DNA of 64,000 bases from contig JALSQX010000095.1 of assembly GCA_026985075.1 (NCBI GenBank), forward strand, positions 1 to 64,000. Reading direction: 5' to 3'. Both the position numbers and the translations under genes were made by a program. Below, piece after piece: positions 34,883 to 44,007 of the stretch. How positions within the stretch are numbered: the first letter of the stretch is position 1; every line of letters starts with the position of its first letter. This DNA is from Blastocatellia bacterium. Lineage in GTDB: Bacteria > Acidobacteriota > Blastocatellia > HR10 > J050. Under the pieces are notes generated by a model, which had not been told where the DNA came from, searched no databases, and worked only from the letters and a program-made list of their open reading frames with translations.

Positions 34883-35959
34883 ATGTACATCATCATCATG
34901 GCAGGTGGATCAGGTACGCGGTTCTGGCCGGCGAGCCGAGAACAGAAGCCGAAGCAGTTCTTGAACATCATCGGCTCGCGCTCGCTCATCGAACAGACCT
35001 TCCTTCGCGTCTCGCCACTGACCGAAGAAAAAAACATCTTCCTCGTCATCAACCACATTCACCGAACGCTCACTGAACAACTCTTCGCCGAGCGGAGAGT
35101 GACAATCCTCTCCGAGCCGAGAGGACGGAACACGGCTCCCTGTATTGGACTGGCGGCTGTTCACCTCAGAAGGCACGCCGGCGATATTCCCATGATCGTG
35201 CTCCCGGCCGACCATTTCATCGCCGATGAAGACGCGTTCCGCCAGACGCTCCGGGCGGCGGCCACCGTGGCCGAGACGGGCGCCATCGTCACCATCGGGA
35301 TCACGCCGACCCGACCGGAAACCGGCTATGGGTACATTCTCAAGGGGGCTCAGCAGTCGACCCTGTCTGAGCACCCGGTTTTCCTCGTCGAGAAGTTTGT
35401 GGAGAAACCGGATTTGCCAACCGCGACCGAATACGTCGCCAGCGGGCGGTATCTGTGGAACAGCGGCATCTTCGCATTCACCCCCAATACCATCCTGGAG
35501 GAGATCGCCGCCCACCTCCCCGACGTCTATCGAGGATTGAGGCAACTCGAAGAGCACATCTCGGCGAACACCTATCAGGCGATGTTGGATGATGTCTACG
35601 CCCGATTTCCCAGCATCTCCATCGATTACGGAGTGATGGAAAAAACGACGCGACCGGTTTACGTCTTGCCGGGAACGTTCGGCTGGAGCGACGTGGGGAG
35701 CTGGCAGGCTCTCTACGAATTGCGGCGCGATGAACGCGATGAGCGGGAGAACCTGACCGACGGGCGAACGCTCCTCATCGATACTCGCCGGAGCTTCATC
35801 TACGCTCCCAGCGGTCGGTTGGTGGCGGCCGTGGGACTGGACCACCTGCTCGTCGTCGATACGCCCGATGCCTTGCTGGTGGCGGACTTACGTCGATCCC
35901 AGGATGTTCGCCGCGTCACCGAGGAATTGAAGCGCAAAGAATGGAAGCAGTTTCTCTGA
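34883..35959 (+). CDS. manC: Mannose-1-phosphate guanylyltransferase
   Basis: A 358-residue enzyme making GDP-mannose from mannose-1-phosphate and GTP. The N-terminal nucleotide-binding signature MAGGSGTRFWPASREQKPKQ is complete (residues about 6-25), followed by ILSEPRGRNTAPCIGLAAVH, IVLPADHFIADEDAF, VEKFVEKPDLPTA and YLWNSGIFAFTP. SIDYGVMEKT and TFGWSDVGSWQALYEL are the later conserved blocks. The length fits a single-domain guanylyltransferase without the C-terminal isomerase domain of bifunctional ManC/AlgA. ATG 34883 matches the family N-terminus; the frame from 34808 has no conserved residues upstream. It is followed 52 bp downstream by phosphomannomutase, so the pair supplies GDP-mannose for the polysaccharide genes. 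Confidence 0.93.
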   Translation: MYIIIMAGGSGTRFWPASREQKPKQFLNIIGSRSLIEQTFLRVSPLTEEKNIFLVINHIHRTLTEQLFAERRVTILSEPRGRNTAPCIGLAAVHLRRHAGDIPMIVLPADHFIADEDAFRQTLRAAATVAETGAIVTIGITPTRPETGYGYILKGAQQSTLSEHPVFLVEKFVEKPDLPTATEYVASGRYLWNSGIFAFTPNTILEEIAAHLPDVYRGLRQLEEHISANTYQAMLDDVYARFPSISIDYGVMEKTTRPVYVLPGTFGWSDVGSWQALYELRRDERDERENLTDGRTLLIDTRRSFIYAPSGRLVAAVGLDHLLVVDTPDALLVADLRRSQDVRRVTEELKRKEWKQFL

Positions 35960-36011
35960 GGCTCATCGACTCGTCTCGTCGCTGAGCCATCCGTTTTGAG
36001 GAGGGAAGACC

Positions 36012-37400
36012 ATGCAGGTGAATCCTCATATCTTTCGCGAGTATGACATTCGAGGGGTCGTCCGGGAGGATTTGACCGATGAGGTCGTCTATAACCTGGG
36101 TCGCGCCGTGGGAACGTACTACCGGCGACATGGCGTTGACCGGGTGACTCTGGGTCGGGATGGACGAGAGAGTTCTCCCCATCTCCGCGATGTGCTCGGC
36201 CGCGGCCTCACCGAAACCGGATGCTCGGTCATCGATATCGGCATGGTGCCCACGCCCTTGCTCTATTTCAGTTTTTTTCACCTCGACGTGGGTGGAGGCG
36301 TCATGATCACCGGGAGTCACAATCCGCCCGAATATAACGGATTCAAAATCGGTTTGGGGAAAACGACCATTCACGGCGAGGAGATCCAGCAGATCCGGCG
36401 CCTCATGGAGGCCGATGAGTACGAAAAGGGAGAGCGGGGCACGATCACCGAACAACAGATCATCCCCGCCTATCAAGAGGCCGTGCTGAACACGCTGCAC
36501 CTCGGACCGCATAAGCGCAAAGTCATCGTCGATGCCGGCAATGGCATGGGAGGCTTCGTCGCCCTGCCCCTGTATCGGCGCATGGGTTTTGAGGTCGTCG
36601 GTCTCTACTGCGAACCGGATAGTCGTTTCCCCCATCATCATCCCGATCCCACCGTGGTGGAAAATATGCGGGATCTCATCGCCCGCGTCCCCGCCGAGCG
36701 AGCCGATCTGGGTATCGCCTTCGATGGAGATGCCGATCGCATCGGCGTCGTCGATGAGCAGGGGCGGATCATCTGGGGCGATCAGTTGATGATCATCTTC
36801 TCGCGAGAGATCCTCAGCCGGCAGCCGGGAGCGACCATCATCGGGGAAGTCAAATGCTCACAGACGTTGTTTGATGATATCGCTCGTCATGGCGGTCGAC
36901 CCATCATGTGGAAGGTGGGCCATTCGCGCATCAAGGCGAAAATAAAGGAGGAGCAGGCGGCGATCGCCGGCGAGATGAGCGGCCATATCTTTTTCGCCGA
37001 TCGCTACTTCGGATATGATGATGCCATTTACGCCGGTGCCCGCTTGCTGGAGATCCTCTCCCATACCGATCGACCGCTCTCGGCGCTATTGGCCGACGTG
37101 CCGCCCACCGTCTCCACGCCCGAGATCCGCGTCGATTGCCCGGATGAGAAAAAATTTCAGGTCGTCGAGCAATTGGCCGCCGCCTTCAAGAAGGATCATC
37201 AGGTGATCGATATCGATGGCGCGCGCATCCTGTTCGATGGGGGCTGGGGATTAGTGCGGGCGTCCAACACCCAACCGGCGCTGGTTCTTCGCTTCGAGGC
37301 CGAGAGCGAGGAGCGCCTCAAAGAGATTCGTCGCCTCGTCGAGGGAAAACTTCGGGAGCTCATTGGCGGTGATGAGCTATGCTCCTCGCCATCATCGTAG
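36012..37400 (+). CDS. manB: Phosphomannomutase/phosphoglucomutase
   Basis: A 462-residue alpha-D-phosphohexomutase interconverting mannose-6-P and mannose-1-P (and probably the glucose phosphates). It has the phosphoserine loop MITGSHNPPEYNGFK (S102), the metal-binding loop FDGDADRIGVVDEQG, the sugar-binding segment GEMSGHIFF and the phosphate-binding RASNTQPALVLRFEAESEE near the C-terminus. The start at ATG 36012 follows gaggagggaagacc. Length and motifs match AlgC-like enzymes. It forms an operon-like pair with manC. It ends with TAG, showing that TAG is an ordinary stop codon in this organism. A GC-rich hairpin (37419-37441) follows the gene. Confidence 0.92.
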   Translation: MQVNPHIFREYDIRGVVREDLTDEVVYNLGRAVGTYYRRHGVDRVTLGRDGRESSPHLRDVLGRGLTETGCSVIDIGMVPTPLLYFSFFHLDVGGGVMITGSHNPPEYNGFKIGLGKTTIHGEEIQQIRRLMEADEYEKGERGTITEQQIIPAYQEAVLNTLHLGPHKRKVIVDAGNGMGGFVALPLYRRMGFEVVGLYCEPDSRFPHHHPDPTVVENMRDLIARVPAERADLGIAFDGDADRIGVVDEQGRIIWGDQLMIIFSREILSRQPGATIIGEVKCSQTLFDDIARHGGRPIMWKVGHSRIKAKIKEEQAAIAGEMSGHIFFADRYFGYDDAIYAGARLLEILSHTDRPLSALLADVPPTVSTPEIRVDCPDEKKFQVVEQLAAAFKKDHQVIDIDGARILFDGGWGLVRASNTQPALVLRFEAESEERLKEIRRLVEGKLRELIGGDELCSSPSS

Positions 37401-37418
37401 GTGAGTGCGTCCATCTGG

Positions 37419-37441
37419 GCGCCTCGGGAGCGACGAGGCGC
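37419..37441 (+). terminator. GC-rich hairpin after manB
   Basis: GCGCCTCG (37419-37426) and CGAGGCGC (37434-37441) form an 8-bp stem with a 7-base loop. There is no T tract, so termination is only a possibility. Confidence 0.3.
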
Positions 37442-37541
37442 GACCGCGATCCATGGGCTCACCGTGGCCGTTGGACGTGAAACTCGAGCGATCGCAGAGA
37501 CGCGCGCCTTCAGCGTCTTCCGCGGTCAGGGGGGAGAAGCT

Positions 37542-37976
37542 ATGAAGAGAATCAAGCAAATCATCGAACCGCGAGAGGAGATCTACTTCGTCAATGTCGG
37601 CGATTCGGTGCGTCGGGCCGCCCAGCGGATGAAACAATGGAACGTTCGCGCCGTCACCGTCATGGACGGAGAGAAGGTCGCCGGTATCGTCTCCGAATGG
37701 GATTTTCTCACCAAAGTGGTCGCCGATGGCCGCGATCCGGAACGGACCCCGGTGGCCGAGATTATGACGCCCGATCCCATGACGACGACCCCGGAGGCGA
37801 CCTATGCCGAATGCCTGGTGACCATGTTGGAGAATGATTTTCAGCATCTCGTCGTGATCACTCCGGAAGGCGAGTTGCGGGGCACGGTCGCCCTCGGCGA
37901 TCTGTTGAAAATCGATAAACGCGAACGCGATGAAGTGATTCGCTTCTACCAGGCGATGTTCAGTAGTCATCGTTGA
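37542..37976 (+). CDS. CBS-domain pair protein
   Basis: A 144-residue stand-alone protein composed of two CBS motifs: the first from about residue 10 (EEIYFVNVGDSVRRAAQRMK to KVAGIVSEWDFLTKVV), the second from about 75 (VAEIMTPDPMTTTPEATYAE to GELRGTVALGDLLKI). Such pairs bind adenosine nucleotides and sense energy state (family knowledge). The ligand and target here are unknown. ATG 37542 stands behind ggggggagaagct; the frame extends upstream to 37401 without conserved sequence. It is positioned after the GDP-mannose genes but probably not functionally linked. Confidence 0.85.
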   Translation: MKRIKQIIEPREEIYFVNVGDSVRRAAQRMKQWNVRAVTVMDGEKVAGIVSEWDFLTKVVADGRDPERTPVAEIMTPDPMTTTPEATYAECLVTMLENDFQHLVVITPEGELRGTVALGDLLKIDKRERDEVIRFYQAMFSSHR

Positions 37977-38296
37977 ATCTCTGAGTTCAGCCCATCGTAC
38001 GGTCAGCCCCCATTCGCTCGGCCACCAGAGCGGCAGCAACGGGAGGTGATCGCCCGCTCTCGATCATGCGCCTCCATCGTGATGATGGCCTCTCCAGGTG
38101 ATTCCGGTGAGTCGAGGCGTGTCGTGAGACGCGGGGCATCGCAGGTAACGATGAGGACCGGAAAGGGGGATCATCGCTCTCATCGGGCGGATGGCGTTCT
38201 GGAGTGGGAATCTCGACCGGTGAAATCGACATCGCCTGCTCCCGTATGAGCGTCTCTCGCCACAGCGGCCCGTTTCGTTCGTCTTCCCATTTGTGT
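37977..38296. other. Intergenic region without recognisable gene
   Basis: 320 bp of unique sequence without R or A repeats. Short open frames here have no family features. The right end carries the candidate -10 box for ctpA. Confidence 0.4.
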
Positions 38297-38302
38297 TATA
38301 GT
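38297..38302 (+). promoter_or_regulatory. Candidate -10 box (TATAGT) of the S41 peptidase gene
   Basis: TATAGT at 38297-38302 would place the transcription start next to 38310. This makes the second ATG (38334) with an upstream GAGG the more likely translation start. The -35 region is poor. Confidence 0.35.
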
Positions 38303-38333
38303 TACAAGGATGTCCAGAATTGAGGCACGAAGG

Positions 38334-39959
38334 ATGACCAAACGACGTTCTTTGCTCATTGGATTGGTCCTGCTGGTGACATTCCTGGCCAGCGCTTTAT
38401 TGATCGCTCATGCTCTCGGCGGAGCGACTTCGACCCCCTGGCGCGTGGAGCGCGAATTTCAACAGGCCCTGATGATCGCCCGAACGCATTATGCCGGGAA
38501 GGTGGATGTCGTCCGCGTCACTCGCTCGGCGATTCAGGGCATGCTCAGCGCGCTGGATCCTCATTCCAATTATCTCGATCCTAAAGATTACGCTGAGTTG
38601 CGACACGAACAAGAGAGTCGCATCTACGGCATCGGCGTGACCATCAATCGACGGAATGGGCGCGTGCACATTCTCTCGGTCATCCCCGGAGGTCCGGCCG
38701 ATGGAGCGGGATTGCGGTATGGCGATGCCATCATCGCCGTCGATGGGAAATCGGCGGTGGATTGGAGCACCGCCGAGGTCGCCAGGAACGTTCGTGGGGA
38801 GCGGAACACGTACGTCACCTTGACCATCGAGCGGGTGGGCGAGCCCAAACCGCTCACCTTTCGCATTCGTCGCGGTCCGGTTCCCTTGCCGAGCATCAGC
38901 AATGCTTTCATGATCCGACCGGGCATCGGGTACATTGGACTCACCCGGGGATTTCAAGGGACGACGATCGACGAATTGAATGAGGCGATTCGCCGATTGA
39001 AGCGGCAAGGCATGCAAGAGTTGATTCTGGATCTCCGATATAATCCCGGCGGTCTCCTCACCCAGGCGGTTCAAGTGGCCGGGCGATTCCTCAAACCCGG
39101 CGAGGAGATCGTCTCGGTGCGCGGTCGTCGGCGCCCTCGTCCGCCCTATCGGGTTCCCGAGCGCCTGTTCGCCTACGAGCATGAAGACTTCCCCCTGGTC
39201 GTCTTGATCAATCGCGCCTCGGCGTCGGCGTCGGAGATCGTGGCCGGCGCCCTTCAAGATCACGATCGCGCGCTCATCGTCGGCGAGCCCAGCTTCGGCA
39301 AAGGCCTCGTCCAGACCGTCTATCCCATCATGCAGGGGGCCGGCGGAGCCATCACGTTGACCACGGCGCGGTACTATACGCCTTCCGGGCGCTCCATCCA
39401 ACGCGATTATTCGCATCTGTCCAACTACGAGTACTACGATCGGGAGCGTCGACGGAGGAATCACCATCGGCCGAGCGATAAGACGACCACCGATGCCGGA
39501 CGGCCGGTCTATGGCGGTGGGGGCATCGAACCCGATGTCTACATCCCCATGCCCGATGATCCCGTTCGGGCGCGGGTGTTCGGCGCCGCTTTTGAGTTCG
39601 TGCGGTATCTGGTGGCCGGCCAGATCAAAGGATTCCCGCAGTTTCGCGTCGACAGGCCGGAGAAGCCCGCCTCGGATCGCGATCTCCATATTCAGATCGA
39701 CGATGCCCTGCTGGATGCCTTCCGTCGTTTCGTTCGCCGACGACCCGACTTCCGGCTGAGCCCGCAGGACCTGGAGCAACATATCGAGTATGCTCGCAAT
39801 CGCATCCAAGAGGAAGTGGTCACCGCTCGATATGGCATGGATGCCGGATCGCGCGTGGCCCTGGAACATGACGAGCAGTTACTGGCCGCGATTAAAACGC
39901 TTCCTCAGGCCAAAGAGCTGGTTGAGAATTTGCGCCATTCTAAGAACAAGCGATTCTGA
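38334..39959 (+). CDS. ctpA: C-terminal processing peptidase (S41, CtpA-like)
   Basis: A 541-residue exported serine protease. The signal peptide/anchor is KRRSLLIGLVLLVTFLASAL. A PDZ domain spans about 85-165 (IYGIGVTINRRNGRVHILSV, GPADGAGLRYGDAIIAVDGK). The S41 domain has GYIGLTRGFQGTTIDELNEA, ILDLRYNPGGLLTQAVQVAG, the catalytic serine in LINRASASASEIVAGALQDH and the lysine in GEPSFGKGLVQTVYP. It cleaves C-terminal tails of periplasmic substrates and can affect envelope homeostasis. The C-terminus of about 130 residues extends beyond the core. Start 38334 was chosen because of an upstream GAGG and the position of the -10 box; 38310 is the alternative. The downstream LolA-like gene follows within about 40 bp. 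Confidence 0.9.
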   Translation: MTKRRSLLIGLVLLVTFLASALLIAHALGGATSTPWRVEREFQQALMIARTHYAGKVDVVRVTRSAIQGMLSALDPHSNYLDPKDYAELRHEQESRIYGIGVTINRRNGRVHILSVIPGGPADGAGLRYGDAIIAVDGKSAVDWSTAEVARNVRGERNTYVTLTIERVGEPKPLTFRIRRGPVPLPSISNAFMIRPGIGYIGLTRGFQGTTIDELNEAIRRLKRQGMQELILDLRYNPGGLLTQAVQVAGRFLKPGEEIVSVRGRRRPRPPYRVPERLFAYEHEDFPLVVLINRASASASEIVAGALQDHDRALIVGEPSFGKGLVQTVYPIMQGAGGAITLTTARYYTPSGRSIQRDYSHLSNYEYYDRERRRRNHHRPSDKTTTDAGRPVYGGGGIEPDVYIPMPDDPVRARVFGAAFEFVRYLVAGQIKGFPQFRVDRPEKPASDRDLHIQIDDALLDAFRRFVRRRPDFRLSPQDLEQHIEYARNRIQEEVVTARYGMDAGSRVALEHDEQLLAAIKTLPQAKELVENLRHSKNKRF

Positions 39960-39999
39960 CTCTCGCCGATGGCGTGGCGGTCATCGGGCAGCTCTGGGC

Positions 40000-40644
40000 G
40001 TGCTCATCATCGGTATGGTCGTCGCGACATCGGCTTTTCGCCCTCCGGAGGAAGGGCTCACTGATCTCCTCCGGCGGTTGGAGCGGAAGTTCGCCAGATT
40101 GCGCTCGCTCGTCGCGGATTTCGATCACATTTATCAAGCTCCCGGCATGCGACTGTTTCACGAGTCGGGACGCGTCTGGCTGCGGCGGCCTCGATATATG
40201 CGCTGGGAATACACCCATCCGGAGGAGAAGCTGTTCATCTCCGACGGGAAGATGGTCTATTTGTACGTGCCCGCCGATCGCCAGGTGATGCGTCAAAAAC
40301 TCTCCCGGGTTGACGACCTGCGCGCCGCGTTCATCTTCATCCTCGGTCGGGGCCATCTCCGGGAGTATTTCAAGCGGATCGCTCTGAACCCCAGGAGCGA
40401 GCGTCCCGTGGAGGCGGGCGACGTCGTTCTCCAGTTCACACCCAAGAACCGGTACGCCGTCTTCGCCGAGTTGATCGTGGAAGTCGAGCCGTCGACCTTG
40501 ATGGTGCGACGCGTCTCGATCATCGAAATCGGCGGAGCGCGATCCGATTTCCTCTTCTCCCATGTGCGAGAGAACATTTCCATTCCCCTCGATAAGTTCC
40601 GCTTCACGATTCCATCCAACGCCCACGTGATGGGGAATCGATGA
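40000..40644 (+). CDS. lolA: LolA-like outer-membrane lipoprotein carrier
   Basis: A periplasmic protein of about 214 residues beginning with a short hydrophobic signal (VLIIGMVVATSAF). The mature part has FARLRSLVADFDHIYQAPGM, SGRVWLRRPRYMRWEYTHPE, LFISDGKMVYLYVPADRQVM and FRFTIPSNAHVMG, the LolA pattern (the hallmark W-x-Y-x-P strand and the F-x-x-P-x-G/N end). It should ferry lipoproteins to the outer membrane. The start is uncertain: GTG 40000 precedes the signal, but upstream in-frame codons also read through from the ctpA end, so translational coupling to ctpA is possible. Presence of LolA supports a diderm envelope. Confidence 0.8.
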   Translation: MLIIGMVVATSAFRPPEEGLTDLLRRLERKFARLRSLVADFDHIYQAPGMRLFHESGRVWLRRPRYMRWEYTHPEEKLFISDGKMVYLYVPADRQVMRQKLSRVDDLRAAFIFILGRGHLREYFKRIALNPRSERPVEAGDVVLQFTPKNRYAVFAELIVEVEPSTLMVRRVSIIEIGGARSDFLFSHVRENISIPLDKFRFTIPSNAHVMGNR

Positions 40645-40891
40645 TGGCGTCATGGAGATCATCTTTCGAGGGATCGTTCATCGGCGGAGGCTCATCAGTG
40701 GCGATGACGGCGAGGCGCGCAGGCGACGAATCCCGCTCATATGGGGTAGGGAAGGGATCCGGTGATGATCGAAGGGGCGTCTCACGCCACAGCGCCTATG
40801 GGCGATGGGGATTGACAAGGCCAGATCGGTCGTTCGATCTCCGGGTCCCCCGGCCGCCGACTCCAGATGAGGGCTCGCCAACCAGGGATCG

Positions 40892-43360
40892 ATGATGACG
40901 ATGTACGTTGACGTCGCTCTACCCTTGCCGGTCGATCGAACGTTCACCTATCGCCTTCCGCCAGACGCCGAACCGGCGGCGCGGGTGGGCGCGCGCGTCG
41001 TCGTGCCTTTGGGCAAGAAGGCATTGACCGGCTACATCGTTGGCCTCCATGACGCCCTCGATCCTCAATTGACCGAGCGGCAGGTCAAAGACGTTCTCCA
41101 TCTGGTGGATCGCGAACCGATCGTTGCGCCCCCTATTCTGGAATTGACTCGATGGCTGGCCGAATTCTATTTCGCTTCCTGGGGCGAAGCCATCCGCGCC
41201 GCCCTGCCCGCGGGATTGGCCGTGGCCTCGGAGACCTATTTCACCATCACGCCGGCCGGACGAGCGGCGTTGACCACAATGTCAGCGGCTCGATTGAAGC
41301 GCTCGCTCCGGGCGCAGGCGTTGCAGATGCTTCTGGAACGAGAGCCGCTCGCGTTGACCACCTGGCAGAAGACATTCGGTAAAGCTCGTTGCCAGACGAT
41401 CGTTCGCGCGCTGGAAGCCGCCGGGTACATCGAGCGCCACTTCGGCGTGGGGGAGCCTCACGTCAAGCCCAAGCGACAGAACGTCGCTCGTCTGCGATCG
41501 GAGCGGACCGGCATCGATGATGAGAGCGAACGGCGATTGACCGAGAAGCAACGCCGCGTCATCGAAGTGCTCAAAGCGGCCGCCGCTCCTCTCCCGCTCG
41601 GCGAACTCGCCGATCGGGCGCGCGTCGGTCCCTCGGTCATCCGAACGCTGGAGAAACGGGGAATCATCGACATTTTCGCTCAACATGTCCGGCGCGATCC
41701 GCTCGGCCATATTCGAGTGGAACCGCCCCAATGGTTCGATCTCACCGAGCGGCAGAAAGCGGCCCTGGAGCGCATCGAGGCGAAGCTCCACGAAGGGACC
41801 TACGCCGCCTTCTTGCTCCACGGCGTGACCGGGAGCGGAAAGACGGAAGTGTATATTCGCGCCATGCACGCCGCGCTGCGGCGAGGGAAGACGGCGCTCA
41901 TGCTCGTGCCCGAGATCGCTCTCACTCCGATGTTCAGTCGTCGACTGCGCTCTCATTTCGGTGAGCGGGTGGCGCTGCTTCATTCGTCACTCTCGGAAGG
42001 CCAGCGCTTCGACGAATGGAATCGGATCCGCCAGGGGCAGGCGCAAGTGGTCATCGGGACGCGATCGGCCGTGTTCGCGCCGTTACCCGATCTGGGTTTG
42101 ATCGTCGTGGATGAAGAGCACGATACGTCGTACAAGCAGGATGAGTCGCCGCGGTATCATGGTCGGGACACGGCCATCATGCGCGCCTACCGGGAGAATG
42201 CCGTGGTCATTCTGGGGAGCGCCACGCCGTCATTGGAGAGTTACCATAATGCCCATATCGGCAAGTACACCTACCTGCAATTGGGCGAGCGCATCGGGGG
42301 ACGGCCGCTCGCCGAAGTGCAGTTGGTGGATATGCGCGAGGTCTTCGCTCGACATGGCAAGCCATCCGTCTTCTCCGATGAGCTCATTCGAGCTCTTCAG
42401 GAGACCACGGCGCGCGGCGAGCAGGCCATCATTCTGCTCAATCGTCGTGGATTCGCTCCGCTGGTCATGTGTCGTCGCTGTGGCTTGAAGCTTCAGTGCG
42501 TCAATTGCGATGTGACCATGACCTATCATCGGGAGGCAGATCAACTCCTCTGCCACTACTGTAATCACCATGCGGCCATTCCGCGCCGGTGCGAAGTGTG
42601 TGGCGGCGAATTCATCTTTCTCGCCGGCGTGGGCACCGAACAGGTGGAAGCGCGACTACAGAAGATGTTTCCCGAGATGGTCATCGCCCGGATGGACCGG
42701 GACGCCATGCGACGTCGAGGCAGTTATGAGCGGGTGATGACCGAGTTCGGCGCCGGTTCGATTCATACGCTGGTCGGGACGCAAATGATCGCCAAAGGGC
42801 ATGATTTCCCCAATGTCACTCTGGTGGGCGTCATTTCGGTGGATGCGGCATTGGGATTGCCCGATTTCCGCGCCGCCGAGCATACCTTCCAATTGCTCAC
42901 CCAGGTGGCCGGACGAGCCGGTCGCGGCGAGGTGCCCGGGCGGGTCATCATCCAGACGTACTATCCCGAGCATTATGTGCTTCGCTGCGCTCAGGCCCAG
43001 GACTATGAGGCGTTTTATCAGCAGGAGATCCACTATCGTCAGCAACATCATTATCCTCCATTCACCACGCTCATTCTGGCCCTCGTTCGTCATCGGCGAT
43101 GGGATCGGGTCAACGCTCTCGCCGATGAATTCGCTCGGCAATTGCGCGCGCTGGCCGACCATCAGGAGATGCGCATTCTCGGTCCGGCACCGGCGCCGCT
43201 GGCCCGATTGCGAGGGGAGTACCGGATGCATATCATCATCAAGACGCGACGGCGCAGTCTGGCGCGAGACGTCATCGAGACGGCGTTACAGCGAATGCGG
43301 CAAGCCCGCCAGGACACCCGCGCCATCACCATCGATGTCGATCCCATCGATATGATGTGA
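40892..43360 (+). CDS. priA: Primosomal replication protein N' (helicase PriA)
   Basis: An 822-residue DExH helicase that restarts stalled replication forks. The N-terminal DNA-binding part begins MTMYVDVALPLPVDRTFTYR. The helicase has Walker A FLLHGVTGSGKTEVYIRA, LMLVPEIALTPMFSRRLRSH, the Walker B DEEHDTSYKQDESPRYHGRD, GSATPSLESYHN and, in the zinc-binding region, MCRRCGLKLQCVNCDVTMTY, LLCHYCNHHAAIPRRCEVCG, giving eight cysteines in four CxxC pairs. VGTQMIAKGHDFPNVTLVGV and DFRAAEHTFQLLTQVAGRAG follow. The full family length is present. An ATGATGACGATG cluster starts the gene; ATG 40892 or 40901 could be used. The gene stands alone, and the 247 bp before it contain no other clear gene. Confidence 0.96.
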   Translation: MMTMYVDVALPLPVDRTFTYRLPPDAEPAARVGARVVVPLGKKALTGYIVGLHDALDPQLTERQVKDVLHLVDREPIVAPPILELTRWLAEFYFASWGEAIRAALPAGLAVASETYFTITPAGRAALTTMSAARLKRSLRAQALQMLLEREPLALTTWQKTFGKARCQTIVRALEAAGYIERHFGVGEPHVKPKRQNVARLRSERTGIDDESERRLTEKQRRVIEVLKAAAAPLPLGELADRARVGPSVIRTLEKRGIIDIFAQHVRRDPLGHIRVEPPQWFDLTERQKAALERIEAKLHEGTYAAFLLHGVTGSGKTEVYIRAMHAALRRGKTALMLVPEIALTPMFSRRLRSHFGERVALLHSSLSEGQRFDEWNRIRQGQAQVVIGTRSAVFAPLPDLGLIVVDEEHDTSYKQDESPRYHGRDTAIMRAYRENAVVILGSATPSLESYHNAHIGKYTYLQLGERIGGRPLAEVQLVDMREVFARHGKPSVFSDELIRALQETTARGEQAIILLNRRGFAPLVMCRRCGLKLQCVNCDVTMTYHREADQLLCHYCNHHAAIPRRCEVCGGEFIFLAGVGTEQVEARLQKMFPEMVIARMDRDAMRRRGSYERVMTEFGAGSIHTLVGTQMIAKGHDFPNVTLVGVISVDAALGLPDFRAAEHTFQLLTQVAGRAGRGEVPGRVIIQTYYPEHYVLRCAQAQDYEAFYQQEIHYRQQHHYPPFTTLILALVRHRRWDRVNALADEFARQLRALADHQEMRILGPAPAPLARLRGEYRMHIIIKTRRRSLARDVIETALQRMRQARQDTRAITIDVDPIDMM

Positions 43361-43389
43361 GGGCATCGTGTTGCCCCCTCAGCCCTGGC

Positions 43390-43680
43390 TGTCCACGTGA
43401 ACTTCCCCGCCGACGGGCGGCGGGGCTTCCCTCCAGACCTCCAGCAGGGCGAGCGCCCGCTCGAGGAGATCGTCCGCCGACGAGCGGCGGGGTTTCCATA
43501 GACGGGAGAGGCCCTTGAACGAGCGGACAACATGAACCTCCCCGCCGACGGGCCGCAGGCTATGTCGGCCCCGGAGCCCGCCTCCGGGGTCACATGACGC
43601 TGATTAGGTAGTCAGTGCCGCATTCGCCTCATTCCTGAAGGCCCCGGAGCCGGTCTCCGGGGATCGTTACGCTCCTCGCT
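43390..43680 (-). repeat. Degenerate inverted R1/R3/R2 repeats
   Basis: Inverted R1-like palindromes (about 43405-43425, 43470-43497, 43540-43555), one R3 (about 43570-43590) and one R2 (about 43641-43662) follow priA. Stems are less perfect than elsewhere. This is the last R block in the window; no such repeats were seen from 44 to 64 kb. The remaining sequence to 43848 has no gene. Confidence 0.7.
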
Positions 43681-43848
43681 ATTATGAAACGTGACGTCAC
43701 CTCGCCGGCGAGCGACGGAGTCTCTCAGACTCTGAAGCCTGGCTCCAGGGTCTCCCGACGCCACCAGTTCGTCGGCTCCTACCTCACCATCTCCATGACG
43801 GTCTGGGAGCCACCATCTATCACTCAGCCCATCGTCGCCGCCGGTTCT

Positions 43849-43877
43849 TTCACCGGGTGCGTCCGAGGTGCTATAAT
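43849..43877 (+). promoter_or_regulatory. Candidate promoter upstream of the membrane protein gene
   Basis: TTCACC (43849-43854), 17 bp and a perfect TATAAT (43872-43877) lie 130 bp before ATG 44008. Confidence 0.5.
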
Positions 43878-44007
43878 CGAATTCTCCCTCTGCGGGCAGG
43901 GAAGAGACCGTGGGAAGATATATGAGAGTAATCCGAACAGCGATCGCGGCCCCACTCCTGAATAGAGGCCCGCTCATTTGATCCTGGCGTTATTGGGAGA
44001 TGATGAT

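Noticed and set aside
40645-40891. Small open frame between lolA and priA
   Set aside because: No family features, and composition like that of intergenic sequence.
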